Shown here piece by piece: positions 15,528 to 23,694 of a stretch of 32,685 nucleotides of DNA. The position numbers were made by a program, and so were the translations under genes. The DNA is taken from contig CAZOLR010000021.1 in assembly GCA_964580905.1 (NCBI GenBank), positions 1-32,685 on the forward strand. Direction: 5' to 3'. Under the pieces are notes generated by a model, which was not told the DNA's origin, made no database searches, and saw only the letters and a program-made list of their open reading frames with translations. The stretch's first letter is position 1, and each line of letters begins with the position of its first letter. The stretch is from G041228335 sp964580905 (GTDB lineage: Bacteria > Pseudomonadota > Alphaproteobacteria > Puniceispirillales > UBA1172).

Positions 15528-16108
15528 TGCTGCACCTGCTGATTTGTCCGGGTGATGACCATGTTTTTGGTGCGCTCGTTGAGCTCCGCCAGGGCCATGT
15601 CTGATATATCAAGACTCGTGTCATAAATCACCGCAACCTGACGCTGGAGAACAACGGCAATCCCGCGCTCCTGGGCAATTTCGGAAATAATTTTGAGAAG
15701 CTCCTGTTCGAGCCGTTCCTGGGCTTCGATTATGGACCGGTCAAAACTGTCTTTCTGGCGCTGGATCGACTGCTGAATAGCGACAACTCTCTGCTCAAAT
15801 TCCGCAAGTCTTGCGTTGAATTCATCATCGCTCAGGTTTGGCCGGTCTTCATTGAGTTTCTTTTCCGCTTCGCGCAGCTCAAGCTCTTCTTCGGATATCT
15901 GTGACTGAAAGGTGGCATTCTGCTCATCAAGGGCTTGCCTGATTTTGTTCATCGCTTCGGAACGTTGCAGGACCAGTTTCATGTCAACAATGGCGATTCC
16001 TCCCGAAGATTGCCGCGGGGCGACCTGCGCTGATGCGACCGGAGACAAAAGAGAGGTCAGCAAGAAAACCCCGAGGAAAACGGCAATGATCCGAAAAGGC
16101 TGCACCAT
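15524..16108 (-). CDS. skp: Periplasmic OmpH/Skp-family chaperone
   Basis: Periplasmic holdase for unfolded outer-membrane proteins on their way to the Bam complex. The 194-residue precursor has a signal peptide (MVQPFR, a hydrophobic core, then VASA before Gln28). A short beta strand (IAIVDMKLVL) follows, then a long charged coiled-coil (about 52-150) that would form the tentacles, and a closing beta segment (VAVIYDTSLDIS). It is somewhat longer than E. coli Skp (161). The ATG with AGGGGGA just upstream is chosen; the frame is open further upstream only because it runs inside bamA. It starts 7 bases after the bamA stop. The family is sequence-divergent, so the assignment rests on architecture and neighbours. 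Confidence 0.9.
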   Translation of the reverse strand: MVQPFRIIAVFLGVFLLTSLLSPVASAQVAPRQSSGGIAIVDMKLVLQRSEAMNKIRQALDEQNATFQSQISEEELELREAEKKLNEDRPNLSDDEFNARLAEFEQRVVAIQQSIQRQKDSFDRSIIEAQERLEQELLKIISEIAQERGIAVVLQRQVAVIYDTSLDISDMALAELNERTKNMVITRTNQQVQQ

Positions 16109-16115
16109 GTTCCCC

Positions 16116-18386
16116 CTAGAAACGCCCGCCAAAGCTGAACTGGAAGACTTTGGTTTTATCGTAGCTCTTCTTTTCAAGCGGGAATGCCCATATGAACGAC
16201 ATGGGGCCCACCGCCGTATCCCAGAGAAGACCATAGCCTAATGAGCTGCGAAGACTGCTGTCATTGGCACCGCGGACATTGGCAGGATAATCAGTCCCCC
16301 AGAGACTGCCCATATCGGTGAAGAGGGTCCATCTCAACCCGAGGTCTTTATCAAACCCGGCATCGGAGGTGACATTGAGACTGGCCAGATAATATTTGTT
16401 TCCGCCCACCGCTGAATCATCCCCGGTATCACGCGGGCCGATCCCTGATGCGTTAAAACCGCGAAGCTTGCGGCCACCGATCTGGAAGCGGCTGGAACGG
16501 GTGACTTTCTCGCCAAGACCGTCAATAATCCCGAATTCCCCGTCCACACCGACAACGAATGTATTAAATAAGAAAGGTTTCAGATACTGGCCGCGTAACA
16601 CTGATTTTGAATAGGTGACATCCCCACCCATCCCGGCCAGGCTCTGCGAGCCCCTCAAAAGATATCCTTTCCTCGGGTCGATCCGGTTATCACGGGTATC
16701 CTTGGTGAGGGTGTAGGATACTTCGGAAATCAACTGCGTGCCTTCATCGCCACTGGTCGACGCGCTGGTGGTCGAGGTCGTTGTTGTCTTGGTTTCGGCC
16801 AGAAGATACCCGACGCGGTGGCGGTAGTCGTTCGCCGCCGAAAAACCGAACCCGAAATCAAGGCCGAATTGTTCGGTCGTAACGTCAGAGACTTCTGTTT
16901 CGTCGTTGAAAATATCGAAACTGCCGAAAAGATTACGGTCAAAAAGATGTGGTTCGGTTAAGCCGACACGAAAGTTTGATTTCTTGCTGGAAACACTGAA
17001 ACTTGCCCGCGCGCCCTTTCCTGTCCCGAGGAAGTTGTTTTCATTGATACCGAGGCTGAGCGAGCCCTGATCAAAGGTCGAATACCCGAAGCCGACGGCA
17101 AAAGTGCCCGTGGCCGTTTCCACGACATCCATTTCAATAACCGACTGCTCCTGACTGCTGCCGGGCTGAACATTGACGCTGACATTTGAGAAATATCCGA
17201 GATTGCGGACATTTCTTTCGGATTGCGTAAGTTTAAGCTGATTGAAACTGTCGCCTTCGACCAGTTCAAATTCACGGCGGATAACATGATCCAGTGTCCG
17301 GTCATTCCCTTTGATGTTGATCTGTTCCACGTAATTACGCTGGCTTGAAGCGATATTGATCCGCACATTCAATGTATTGGTCTCATTGTCGAGATTGAAT
17401 TGCGGCTCTACATTGACAAAAGCGTAACCAAGACCGCCCAGAGAGTTGGTGATGGCGCTTAAAGTCTCTTCCAGGACCCGGGTGTCATAGATCTCGCCTC
17501 TCTCAAGTGTGATGTCACCTTTAAGGCTGTCACCCTCAAGCCCTTCAATCTCAGAGAGGATGCTCACCTCACCCACGGAATATTGTTCCCCTTCACGGAT
17601 CTGGAATGTGAGCACAAAACCGCTCCGGTCCGGAAGAAGTTCCCCTGTTGCCCGGACCACATCAATATCCGCATACCCGTTCTGAAGGTAGAACTGGCGC
17701 AGGTTCTGGGTATCAAGACGGAGACGGGCGGGATCATATTTGTCGTTGGCCGTGAGGAAGATATACCACTTTGTTTCGCGTGACTGGATCACGCTTTTGA
17801 GCGCACGATCACTGAAACGATCATTTCCTATGAATTTGATTGCCTTGATCTTGATAAGCGGGCCTTCATCAATCTCATAGACAAGATCGACACGATTATC
17901 AGGCAATTCGATTATCTTGGGGTTGATAATCGCCGCATAACGCCCGGCTTGCCGGTAAACTTCCATCAAAACGTTTTTGGTATCAAGGGCAAGTTTTTCG
18001 GTAAAGACCCGGCGCGGCTTGATATTGATAATATCGAGCAGCTGTTCATCCTTGAGGACATCGTTACCTTCAAGGGAGATGCGGTTGATAATCGGATTTT
18101 CTTCAACCGTTATCGTGAGCACTCCATCGGAAAAAACGATGCTGACATCATCAAATAGTTCAGTGGCATAAAGACGGCTGAGAATAGAGTTCAGGTCTCT
18201 GTCTGAAATGCTTTCCCCCACCTTGACCGCGGCATAGGCCAGCACGGTTTCAGAATCAATCCGTTGCGCGCCTTCGACCTGAATTGCATTGACGGCCGCC
18301 GGATTAGTCTGGGCATGGACATGCGGGGTAAACCCGGTCCATCCTAAGATTGCCAAAGTGACGAATAGAAAGGCCAGTTTCTTCAT
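16116..18386 (-). CDS. bamA: Outer membrane protein assembly factor BamA
   Basis: Omp85-family outer-membrane insertase that folds beta-barrel proteins. The 756 residues comprise a signal peptide (cleavage after about residue 25, VHA before Gln), five POTRA domains (about 35-98, 99-174, 177-266, 268-347, 350-424) and a 16-strand barrel. The barrel's loop-6 motif is LRGF at 641-644 and the C-terminus is Phe, the usual outer-membrane signature. A Thr/Ser-rich stretch at 533-545 interrupts the barrel and is probably a surface loop. It lies between rseP and skp, the standard order. A possible promoter of its own lies in the 63-base gap to rseP. Confidence 0.97.
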   Translation of the reverse strand: MKKLAFLFVTLAILGWTGFTPHVHAQTNPAAVNAIQVEGAQRIDSETVLAYAAVKVGESISDRDLNSILSRLYATELFDDVSIVFSDGVLTITVEENPIINRISLEGNDVLKDEQLLDIINIKPRRVFTEKLALDTKNVLMEVYRQAGRYAAIINPKIIELPDNRVDLVYEIDEGPLIKIKAIKFIGNDRFSDRALKSVIQSRETKWYIFLTANDKYDPARLRLDTQNLRQFYLQNGYADIDVVRATGELLPDRSGFVLTFQIREGEQYSVGEVSILSEIEGLEGDSLKGDITLERGEIYDTRVLEETLSAITNSLGGLGYAFVNVEPQFNLDNETNTLNVRINIASSQRNYVEQINIKGNDRTLDHVIRREFELVEGDSFNQLKLTQSERNVRNLGYFSNVSVNVQPGSSQEQSVIEMDVVETATGTFAVGFGYSTFDQGSLSLGINENNFLGTGKGARASFSVSSKKSNFRVGLTEPHLFDRNLFGSFDIFNDETEVSDVTTEQFGLDFGFGFSAANDYRHRVGYLLAETKTTTTSTTSASTSGDEGTQLISEVSYTLTKDTRDNRIDPRKGYLLRGSQSLAGMGGDVTYSKSVLRGQYLKPFLFNTFVVGVDGEFGIIDGLGEKVTRSSRFQIGGRKLRGFNASGIGPRDTGDDSAVGGNKYYLASLNVTSDAGFDKDLGLRWTLFTDMGSLWGTDYPANVRGANDSSLRSSLGYGLLWDTAVGPMSFIWAFPLEKKSYDKTKVFQFSFGGRF

Positions 18387-18415
18387 GTGTGATCCCCATC
18401 CGCTTTCGTTGCAAC

Positions 18416-18444
18416 ACTATAGCGTTGTTGGGGGGAGCATTAAA
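18416..18444 (-). promoter_or_regulatory. Candidate bamA promoter
   Basis: On the minus strand TTTAAT and TATAGT are spaced by 17 bases, in the rseP-bamA gap. The -10 is good (5/6) but the -35 is weak (3/6). The palindrome GTTGCAAC (18408-18415) directly follows the -10 element; the same octamer sits in the trpD promoter. Confidence 0.35.
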
Positions 18445-18449
18445 GGTAT

Positions 18450-19529
18450 TTAACAATCTGAGCCAATATTCCCCAGAATATCGTAAAAGGTCACCACAAT
18501 AATCATCGTAATAAGAAAGGCCATTCCCACCCGCATGATCAATTCCTGCACCCGCTGATTCATCGGCCGGCCAAGAAGTTTCTGAATCCCGAAAAACATC
18601 AAGTGACCGCCATCCAGCGCCGGCACAGGCAATAAATTGACAAGGCCGAGATTAATCGAAATAACCGCCGTGAACATGGCAAAACTGATAAGTCCCTGGC
18701 TTGCGGCACGGCCTGAAATTTCCGCAATTTTGACCGGTCCGCCGATTTCGCCCTTGTTTGCATTACCGCTGACAATGCGCCCTATCCCACGCAACATGGC
18801 TATGGCCATCCTGAAACTGTCAGATGTTGCCAGCAGCAGTGCTTCGCCGGGGCCAAATGTTTTGAGCTCGCCCCCGGAAGATACGACGCCCAACCGGCCA
18901 TAATTAGTGCTCAGGCACCGGTCCTCCACAACTTCGGGAATAACCGTAAGCATCAGGGATCTGCCGCCGCGGTCCAGCATCACCTCAATCGGTTTGCCGG
19001 GGCTTTCAAACACAACTTCCCTTAAGTCGCTGAAATACGTGACTTTTTTTCCATTGACCCCGGTGATCGTATCACCTGCCATCATGCCAGCCTGCTCGGC
19101 GGCACTGCCCGGCTGAACATCACCGATGACATTAGGTACCTGCACTTTGCCGAAACTGACATAAATCACCGCTATGATGAGAATACCCAGAATAAAGTTT
19201 GCGATCGGCCCCATGGCAACAATGAACGCCTTGGCCCCGAGACTGACGGACTGAAAACTTCCCTTTATGGTTTCGGCATCGGGTGATGGCGTGCTGCTGG
19301 GGTCCTGATCACCTGCCATCCGGACATATCCCCCAAGGGGGATGGCGGCAAATTTCCAGCGGGTGCCATGGCGATCCGTGAAGCCCAGAATTTCCGGCCC
19401 GAACCCGACCGAAAAGACCTCCACGATAACGCCGGAGCGTCGCGCCGCCCAGAAATGACCGAGTTCATGAAAAAATACCACCGGAGTCAAAACAATCAGG
19501 AATGCCAGAAGGCTGAAGCCTATACCCAT
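18450..19529 (-). CDS. rseP: Site-2 intramembrane metalloprotease, RseP family
   Basis: Inner-membrane zinc protease that cuts anti-sigma factors and remnant signal peptides within the membrane. The 359 residues show HELGH at 21-25 in the first helix (zinc ligands His21 and His25, catalytic Glu22), a membrane segment near 102-125, one PDZ domain (about 128-200) and the LDG motif at 305-307 (PALDGGH) carrying the third zinc ligand. C-terminal helices follow. It is shorter than E. coli RseP (450), which has two PDZ domains. The ATG lies 18 bases after the dxr stop. The neighbours dxr and bamA are standard. Whether a RseA-like substrate exists cannot be seen here. Confidence 0.94.
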   Translation of the reverse strand: MGIGFSLLAFLIVLTPVVFFHELGHFWAARRSGVIVEVFSVGFGPEILGFTDRHGTRWKFAAIPLGGYVRMAGDQDPSSTPSPDAETIKGSFQSVSLGAKAFIVAMGPIANFILGILIIAVIYVSFGKVQVPNVIGDVQPGSAAEQAGMMAGDTITGVNGKKVTYFSDLREVVFESPGKPIEVMLDRGGRSLMLTVIPEVVEDRCLSTNYGRLGVVSSGGELKTFGPGEALLLATSDSFRMAIAMLRGIGRIVSGNANKGEIGGPVKIAEISGRAASQGLISFAMFTAVISINLGLVNLLPVPALDGGHLMFFGIQKLLGRPMNQRVQELIMRVGMAFLITMIIVVTFYDILGNIGSDC

Positions 19530-19547
19530 TGTCGTTTGTTTCCAATT

Positions 19548-20720
19548 CTAGTTGCGGTTATGGCGCTCAAGCCAATCGGAACAAGCCTGACGTGTACGCT
19601 GATCAATTTCAAGGATTGATTCCATACTGACCTCACCATCGGCATTCACTGTGTCCAGCATATGGCCGTTCAGCGCGGCAATATCAAGAAATCCGATCTT
19701 CTCCTTCAGGAAAAATGAAACAGCTTCCTCATTCGCAGCATTGAGGACAGTCGGCGCAAGGCCACCACGACGCGAGGCTTCACGTGCCATTTCAAGACAG
19801 GGAAACCGTTCATTATCCGGATGCTCAAACTCAAGCGGAGGCAGGGATGCCAGATCAAAGGGCGTGCTGTTCCAGTTAAGACGTTCGGGCCAGGCCAGCG
19901 CATACGATATCGGCACACGCATATCAGCAGGCCCGAATTGCGCCAGATGAGAGCCATCACGATACGCCACCATCCCGTGAATGACGGAATGCCGGTGAAT
20001 ATACACCCGGACACGGTCTTCCGGCAGGCCGAAAAGAACAGCGGCTTCCAGCACTTCGAGCCCCTTGTTCATCATGGTTGCCGAATCAACCGAAATCTTG
20101 GCGCCCATCGACCAGTTGGGATGATTGACTGCCTCAGATGGTGTTGCCGTTCTCATCGCTTCAAGATCACTGTCCCAGAAGGGGCCTCCCGATGCCGTGA
20201 GAGTGATGCTTTCCACATGTTCGGCCGAAGGATCCACCCAGGCCTGATAGATGGCGTTATGTTCGGAATCAACCGGAAGGATCGTCGCGCCGGCACTTTT
20301 TGCTTCCTTCAGCAACACGGCCCCCGCAGTGACAAGAGATTCCTTGTTGGCAACCGCCACAATCCCGCCACGCCTGACCGCGTGCAAAGTCGGCAACAGA
20401 CCAGCCAGTCCGGTAATGGCGGAGACCGTTATATCCGCGTGATGTGTTGCAAGACCGACAATCGCATCCGGTCCGGCATGAACCATGATACCAGAGCCTT
20501 CAAGACCATCACGGAGAGAAGCATATCCGGCAGGATCGGCAATCGCCACATGTTCGGGGTGAAACTGCCGGGCAAGATGAATGAGTTTGGACACATCCCT
20601 GCCCGCGGTGAGCACCGTCACCCGGAAACGTTCAGGGAACTGCTCAACCAGTTTCAGGGTGCTTGTGCCGATTGATCCGGTGGCCCCGAGGAGGGCAAGT
20701 GTCCGCTTTTTATCCGCCAT
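19548..20720 (-). CDS. dxr: 1-deoxy-D-xylulose 5-phosphate reductoisomerase
   Basis: First committed step of the MEP isoprenoid pathway: NADPH-dependent conversion of DXP to 2-C-methylerythritol 4-phosphate. It feeds, among others, UppS encoded three genes away in the same series. The 390 residues show the NADPH-binding GATGSIG at 12-18, VANKESLV at 123-130, the metal-binding VDSEHNA at 150-156 and MMNKGLE further on. The chosen ATG has GCAGGTG 4 bases upstream and gives the usual start; an ATG four codons earlier lacks such a site. The start overlaps the cdsA end by 11 bases. Confidence 0.97.
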   Translation of the reverse strand: MADKKRTLALLGATGSIGTSTLKLVEQFPERFRVTVLTAGRDVSKLIHLARQFHPEHVAIADPAGYASLRDGLEGSGIMVHAGPDAIVGLATHHADITVSAITGLAGLLPTLHAVRRGGIVAVANKESLVTAGAVLLKEAKSAGATILPVDSEHNAIYQAWVDPSAEHVESITLTASGGPFWDSDLEAMRTATPSEAVNHPNWSMGAKISVDSATMMNKGLEVLEAAVLFGLPEDRVRVYIHRHSVIHGMVAYRDGSHLAQFGPADMRVPISYALAWPERLNWNSTPFDLASLPPLEFEHPDNERFPCLEMAREASRRGGLAPTVLNAANEEAVSFFLKEKIGFLDIAALNGHMLDTVNADGEVSMESILEIDQRTRQACSDWLERHNRN

Positions 20721-21510
20721 GAACACCTGCATACGCTAATACACTATAGAGGAACGGCGCCGCGAGAAGATATCCGTCAAAACGGTCAAGAAGACCGCCA
20801 TGCCCCGGCAGAAGACGACCGGAATCCTTGACCTTGAAGCGGCGCTTGAACCATGATTCCAGCAGATCCCCGCCTATCGAAAGATCCGCCATGATCAGTC
20901 CCATCATCGCCGAGCTCAGCGGTGGAAACCCCATCATGAGCCCGACCCCGAAACCTGCTGATGTTCCCGCTATCAGCCCCGCAACGGCGCCGCTCCATGT
21001 TTTGGACGGGCTGATCACCGGGGCAAGTTTCGGGCCACCTACTGCCCTGCCGATAAAGTAAGCCGCACTGTCCGCGCTTATGACCACCGAAATCATCACA
21101 AGGAGCCACCGGCCGCCTTCAGGATGACCGATGAGACCTGAAAGGGCGATGACGGATGCTGTAATGCCTGCGATGATCAGCGCCAGGGGCAGTGACCGGC
21201 TTGTTGCCAGACAGAACAGAACATTTGCCGCAAACAGAAGAAAACTGGTGAGATGATCACCTGTCCAGATCAGACACACGGCCGGAATAACGGAGAAGAT
21301 CACCTGAAATGGGGCATAGATGCCGGTCAGTTTCCTGCCTGTGACCTGCATGGCTTCTGCCCCCATGATCAGCCCGATGCCCAGGATGAGAGCATAGGCC
21401 AATGCACCGCCATGATAGATTATGCCCACAACGGGAAGCAGAAAAGCCGCGGTTAACAGACGAAGTCCAAGATCGGAATTTGCAGCAGGCCCGGGGCTTT
21501 CATCTTTCAT
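20710..21510 (-). CDS. cdsA: Phosphatidate cytidylyltransferase
   Basis: Integral membrane enzyme making CDP-diacylglycerol from phosphatidate and CTP, the precursor of all phospholipids. The 266 residues are mostly membrane helices. The C-terminal catalytic signature is complete: SADSAAYFIGR, SPSKTWSGAVAG, then GDLLESWFKRR and KDSGRLLPGHGGLLDRFDG with its acidic residues. The start is either this ATG or the GTG immediately before it; no clear ribosome site separates them. It starts 4 bases after the uppS stop and overlaps dxr by 11 bases. Confidence 0.95.
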   Translation of the reverse strand: MKDESPGPAANSDLGLRLLTAAFLLPVVGIIYHGGALAYALILGIGLIMGAEAMQVTGRKLTGIYAPFQVIFSVIPAVCLIWTGDHLTSFLLFAANVLFCLATSRSLPLALIIAGITASVIALSGLIGHPEGGRWLLVMISVVISADSAAYFIGRAVGGPKLAPVISPSKTWSGAVAGLIAGTSAGFGVGLMMGFPPLSSAMMGLIMADLSIGGDLLESWFKRRFKVKDSGRLLPGHGGLLDRFDGYLLAAPFLYSVLAYAGVHGG

Positions 21511-21514
21511 CACT

Positions 21515-22264
21515 CTAACTCGACAAGGCCTTCAGGAGGGATCCGTCCTCTTCGTCATCGCCGCCAAAACGTCGGCTACGTCTGGCGTAATCTTCAAGGA
21601 TGGCCGAGAAATGATGCGGGGTGAAATCAGGCCATAATGTATCGGTGAAGGCAAATTCCGCATAGGCAAGATCCCAGAGAAGGAAGTTTGAAATCCGCTG
21701 TTCCTGCCCTGTCCGGATCAACAGATCGACCGGCGGCAAATCTCTCGTGTGAAGATGATCCTTGATCAGATCCGCGTCAATCATCGACGGTTCCATTTCC
21801 CCGTTCCGCACCATTTCCGCCAGCCGTCGGGCGGCGCCGGTTATATCGGCATGGCCGCCATATCCGAGGGCAACAGTAAGATTAAGCCCGTCATTGGTGC
21901 TTGTCTCCTTGACGGCATTTCTGAGCATTTCAATGGTATTTGTGGGGAACCCGCTCAAATCCCCGATGACACGGAGCCGGATGCTGTTTTCCATCAGAGT
22001 ATGCATTTTTGTTTTGAGATACCGTTCGAGAACAGACATGATGCCCCGGACCTCAACAGGGGAACGCCGCCAGTTTTCCGTTGAAAAGGCAAAGAGCGTG
22101 AGCCATTCCACCCCCATATCATAGGCATGACGAGCGATCCCTTCGATCACCGACGAGCCTTTGTCATGGCCTAAAACCGATGAAATTGAGCGCATACGTG
22201 CCCATCGGCGGTTTCCGTCCATGATGACAGCAACATGCTGCGGGATGTTACGGCTTTCAGGCAT
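21515..22264 (-). CDS. uppS: Undecaprenyl diphosphate synthase
   Basis: Cis-prenyltransferase that builds the C55 carrier lipid for cell-wall and O-antigen synthesis. The 249 residues show the catalytic Asp16 in VIMDGNRRWA, FSTENWRR at 60-67 and the C-terminal signature RTGQEQRISNF at 184-194. In the signature Gln stands where Gly or Asp is usual, a small deviation. The open frame extends into frr, but the ATG chosen follows GAGG by 8 bases and gives the typical short N-terminus. It starts 10 bases after the frr stop. Confidence 0.95.
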   Translation of the reverse strand: MPESRNIPQHVAVIMDGNRRWARMRSISSVLGHDKGSSVIEGIARHAYDMGVEWLTLFAFSTENWRRSPVEVRGIMSVLERYLKTKMHTLMENSIRLRVIGDLSGFPTNTIEMLRNAVKETSTNDGLNLTVALGYGGHADITGAARRLAEMVRNGEMEPSMIDADLIKDHLHTRDLPPVDLLIRTGQEQRISNFLLWDLAYAEFAFTDTLWPDFTPHHFSAILEDYARRSRRFGGDDEEDGSLLKALSS

Positions 22265-22274
22265 TTGACCAGCC

Positions 22275-22829
22275 TCAAACTGTTTTAATGTCTTTTTCCT
22301 TGGTGGCGAGCATCGTATCAACCCGGGCCACGGCATCATCCGTCAACTTCTGGATTTTACCTTCGAGACCATGGCGTTCATCCTCGCCAAACTCGCCGTC
22401 TTTTTCAAGTTTGCGTACATCTTCAATGGCGTCCCGCCGGACATTACGGATGGCAATCCGAGCCTGTTCAGCGTATTTGCCGGCAACCTTGGCCAGTTCC
22501 ACCCGGCGTTCCGCCGAAAGATCAGGAATAGGAAGGCGGATAAGATTTCCCTCGGTTTGCGGGTTAAGGCCGAGATCGCTTTCCCGTATCGCCTTTTCCA
22601 CCGCGGCAACCATGCCCTGATCCCAGACCTGAACAGTCAGCATTCTTGGTTCAGGCGCGGAGATGTTACCCAGCTGGTTGACCGGCATCTTTGAGCCATA
22701 GGCATCAACATTTACCGGATCAAGCATGGCGATGGAAGCGCGGCCTGTGCGCAGGCCCTGAAAATCATTGTCCAACGCCGCAACAGCACCATCCATGCGC
22801 CGGCTCGTATCGGAAAGATCAAAGGTCAT
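22275..22829 (-). CDS. frr: Ribosome recycling factor
   Basis: With EF-G it splits the post-termination ribosome into subunits. The 184 residues match the family length (185 in E. coli). The tRNA-mimicking fold is evident in RRMDGAVAALDNDFQGLRTGRAS at the start, SAPEPRMLTVQVWD in the middle beta domain, and RRVELAKVAGKYAEQARIAIRNVRRDA in the long helices, with conserved Arg residues. It follows pyrH by 12 bases and precedes uppS by 10, the canonical pyrH-frr-uppS order. Confidence 0.98.
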   Translation of the reverse strand: MTFDLSDTSRRMDGAVAALDNDFQGLRTGRASIAMLDPVNVDAYGSKMPVNQLGNISAPEPRMLTVQVWDQGMVAAVEKAIRESDLGLNPQTEGNLIRLPIPDLSAERRVELAKVAGKYAEQARIAIRNVRRDAIEDVRKLEKDGEFGEDERHGLEGKIQKLTDDAVARVDTMLATKEKDIKTV

Positions 22830-22841
22830 AACTTATCTCCT

Positions 22842-23612
22842 TTATGCGGCCTCGTTCCTGATAACCGTAAATTTACCTTCGTGCTTCAGCACGTTTTCAA
22901 AACCGCCGGGGGTTTCGATGGAAAACACCAGGATCGGGATATCGTTTTCCCGGGCTAGTGATATCGCCGATGCATCCATTACCGCAAGGTCACGCGACAG
23001 CACGTCAAGAAACGTAAGCCGGTCATACCGTTCCGCCGAAGGAACCTTTTCAGGATCAGCGGAATAGACACCGTCCACACGTGTGCCTTTGAGGATGGCA
23101 TCGCAATTCATCTCCGTTGCCCTGAGTGCGGCGGCCGTATCGGTGGTGAAGAACGGATTGCCTGTGCCTGCGGCAAAGATAACGACACGTCCCTTTTCCA
23201 TATGACGCTTGGCGCGGCGACGAATATACGGCTCACACACCGCTGAGATAGGCAGGGCGGAAAGAACACGTGTATAGACATCGATATCTTCAAGCGCGTT
23301 TTGCATGGCCAGCGCGTTCATCACGGTGGCCAGCATGCCCATGTAATCACCTGTCGCGCGTTCCATGCCGGAAGCAGCACCAGAAATGCCACGGAAGATA
23401 TTGCCCCCGCCAATCACAAGGCAGACTTCTATGCCCTTCTCGGTAACGCTTTTGACCTCACCGGCAATGCGGGCGACCATCTCCGGATCGATACCATAGG
23501 ACAGTTTGCCCATCAGGGATTCGCCGGAAATTTTCAATAAAACACGCTTGTAATGGAAATCACCAGAAGCAGACGGGCTCGATGCGGCGGTGTCAGATAC
23601 GTCTGTTCCCAT
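22842..23612 (-). CDS. pyrH: Uridylate kinase (UMP kinase)
   Basis: Amino-acid-kinase-family enzyme that phosphorylates UMP to UDP; bacterial forms are hexameric and regulated by GTP and UTP. The 256 residues show VLLKISGESLMG at 24-35, VIGGGNIFRG at 66-75 and the Asp-rich nucleotide region with TTDTAAALRA. A Ser/Ala-rich N-terminal tail of about 17 residues precedes the first strand. The ATG chosen has GGAGC 8 bases upstream; the frame is open further upstream through a hairpin, which argues against a longer protein. It is separated from tsf by 82 bases holding that hairpin. Confidence 0.96.
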   Translation of the reverse strand: MGTDVSDTAASSPSASGDFHYKRVLLKISGESLMGKLSYGIDPEMVARIAGEVKSVTEKGIEVCLVIGGGNIFRGISGAASGMERATGDYMGMLATVMNALAMQNALEDIDVYTRVLSALPISAVCEPYIRRRAKRHMEKGRVVIFAAGTGNPFFTTDTAAALRATEMNCDAILKGTRVDGVYSADPEKVPSAERYDRLTFLDVLSRDLAVMDASAISLARENDIPILVFSIETPGGFENVLKHEGKFTVIRNEAA

Positions 23613-23644
23613 GATCGGTGCTCCAGCATTCAAATTATCGCAGC

Positions 23645-23673
23645 AAGCATACACGAAAACTCCGTGTATGCTT
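23645..23673. other. Perfect 11-bp hairpin between tsf and pyrH
   Basis: AAGCATACACG pairs perfectly with CGTGTATGCTT across a 7-base loop. No T run follows it on either strand: a seven-T tract (minus strand) lies before the stem, not after. It may be a processing or stability element, a read-through attenuator, or a protein-binding palindrome. Confidence 0.6.
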
Positions 23674-23694
23674 AGATATTTTCAAAAAAAGAGA

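Noticed and set aside
23681..23693. A-run / T-run near the tsf-pyrH hairpin as an intrinsic terminator
   Set aside because: On the transcribed minus strand the T run lies before the stem, and on the plus strand the sequence after the stem is AGATATTTTC. Neither arrangement fits a terminator.
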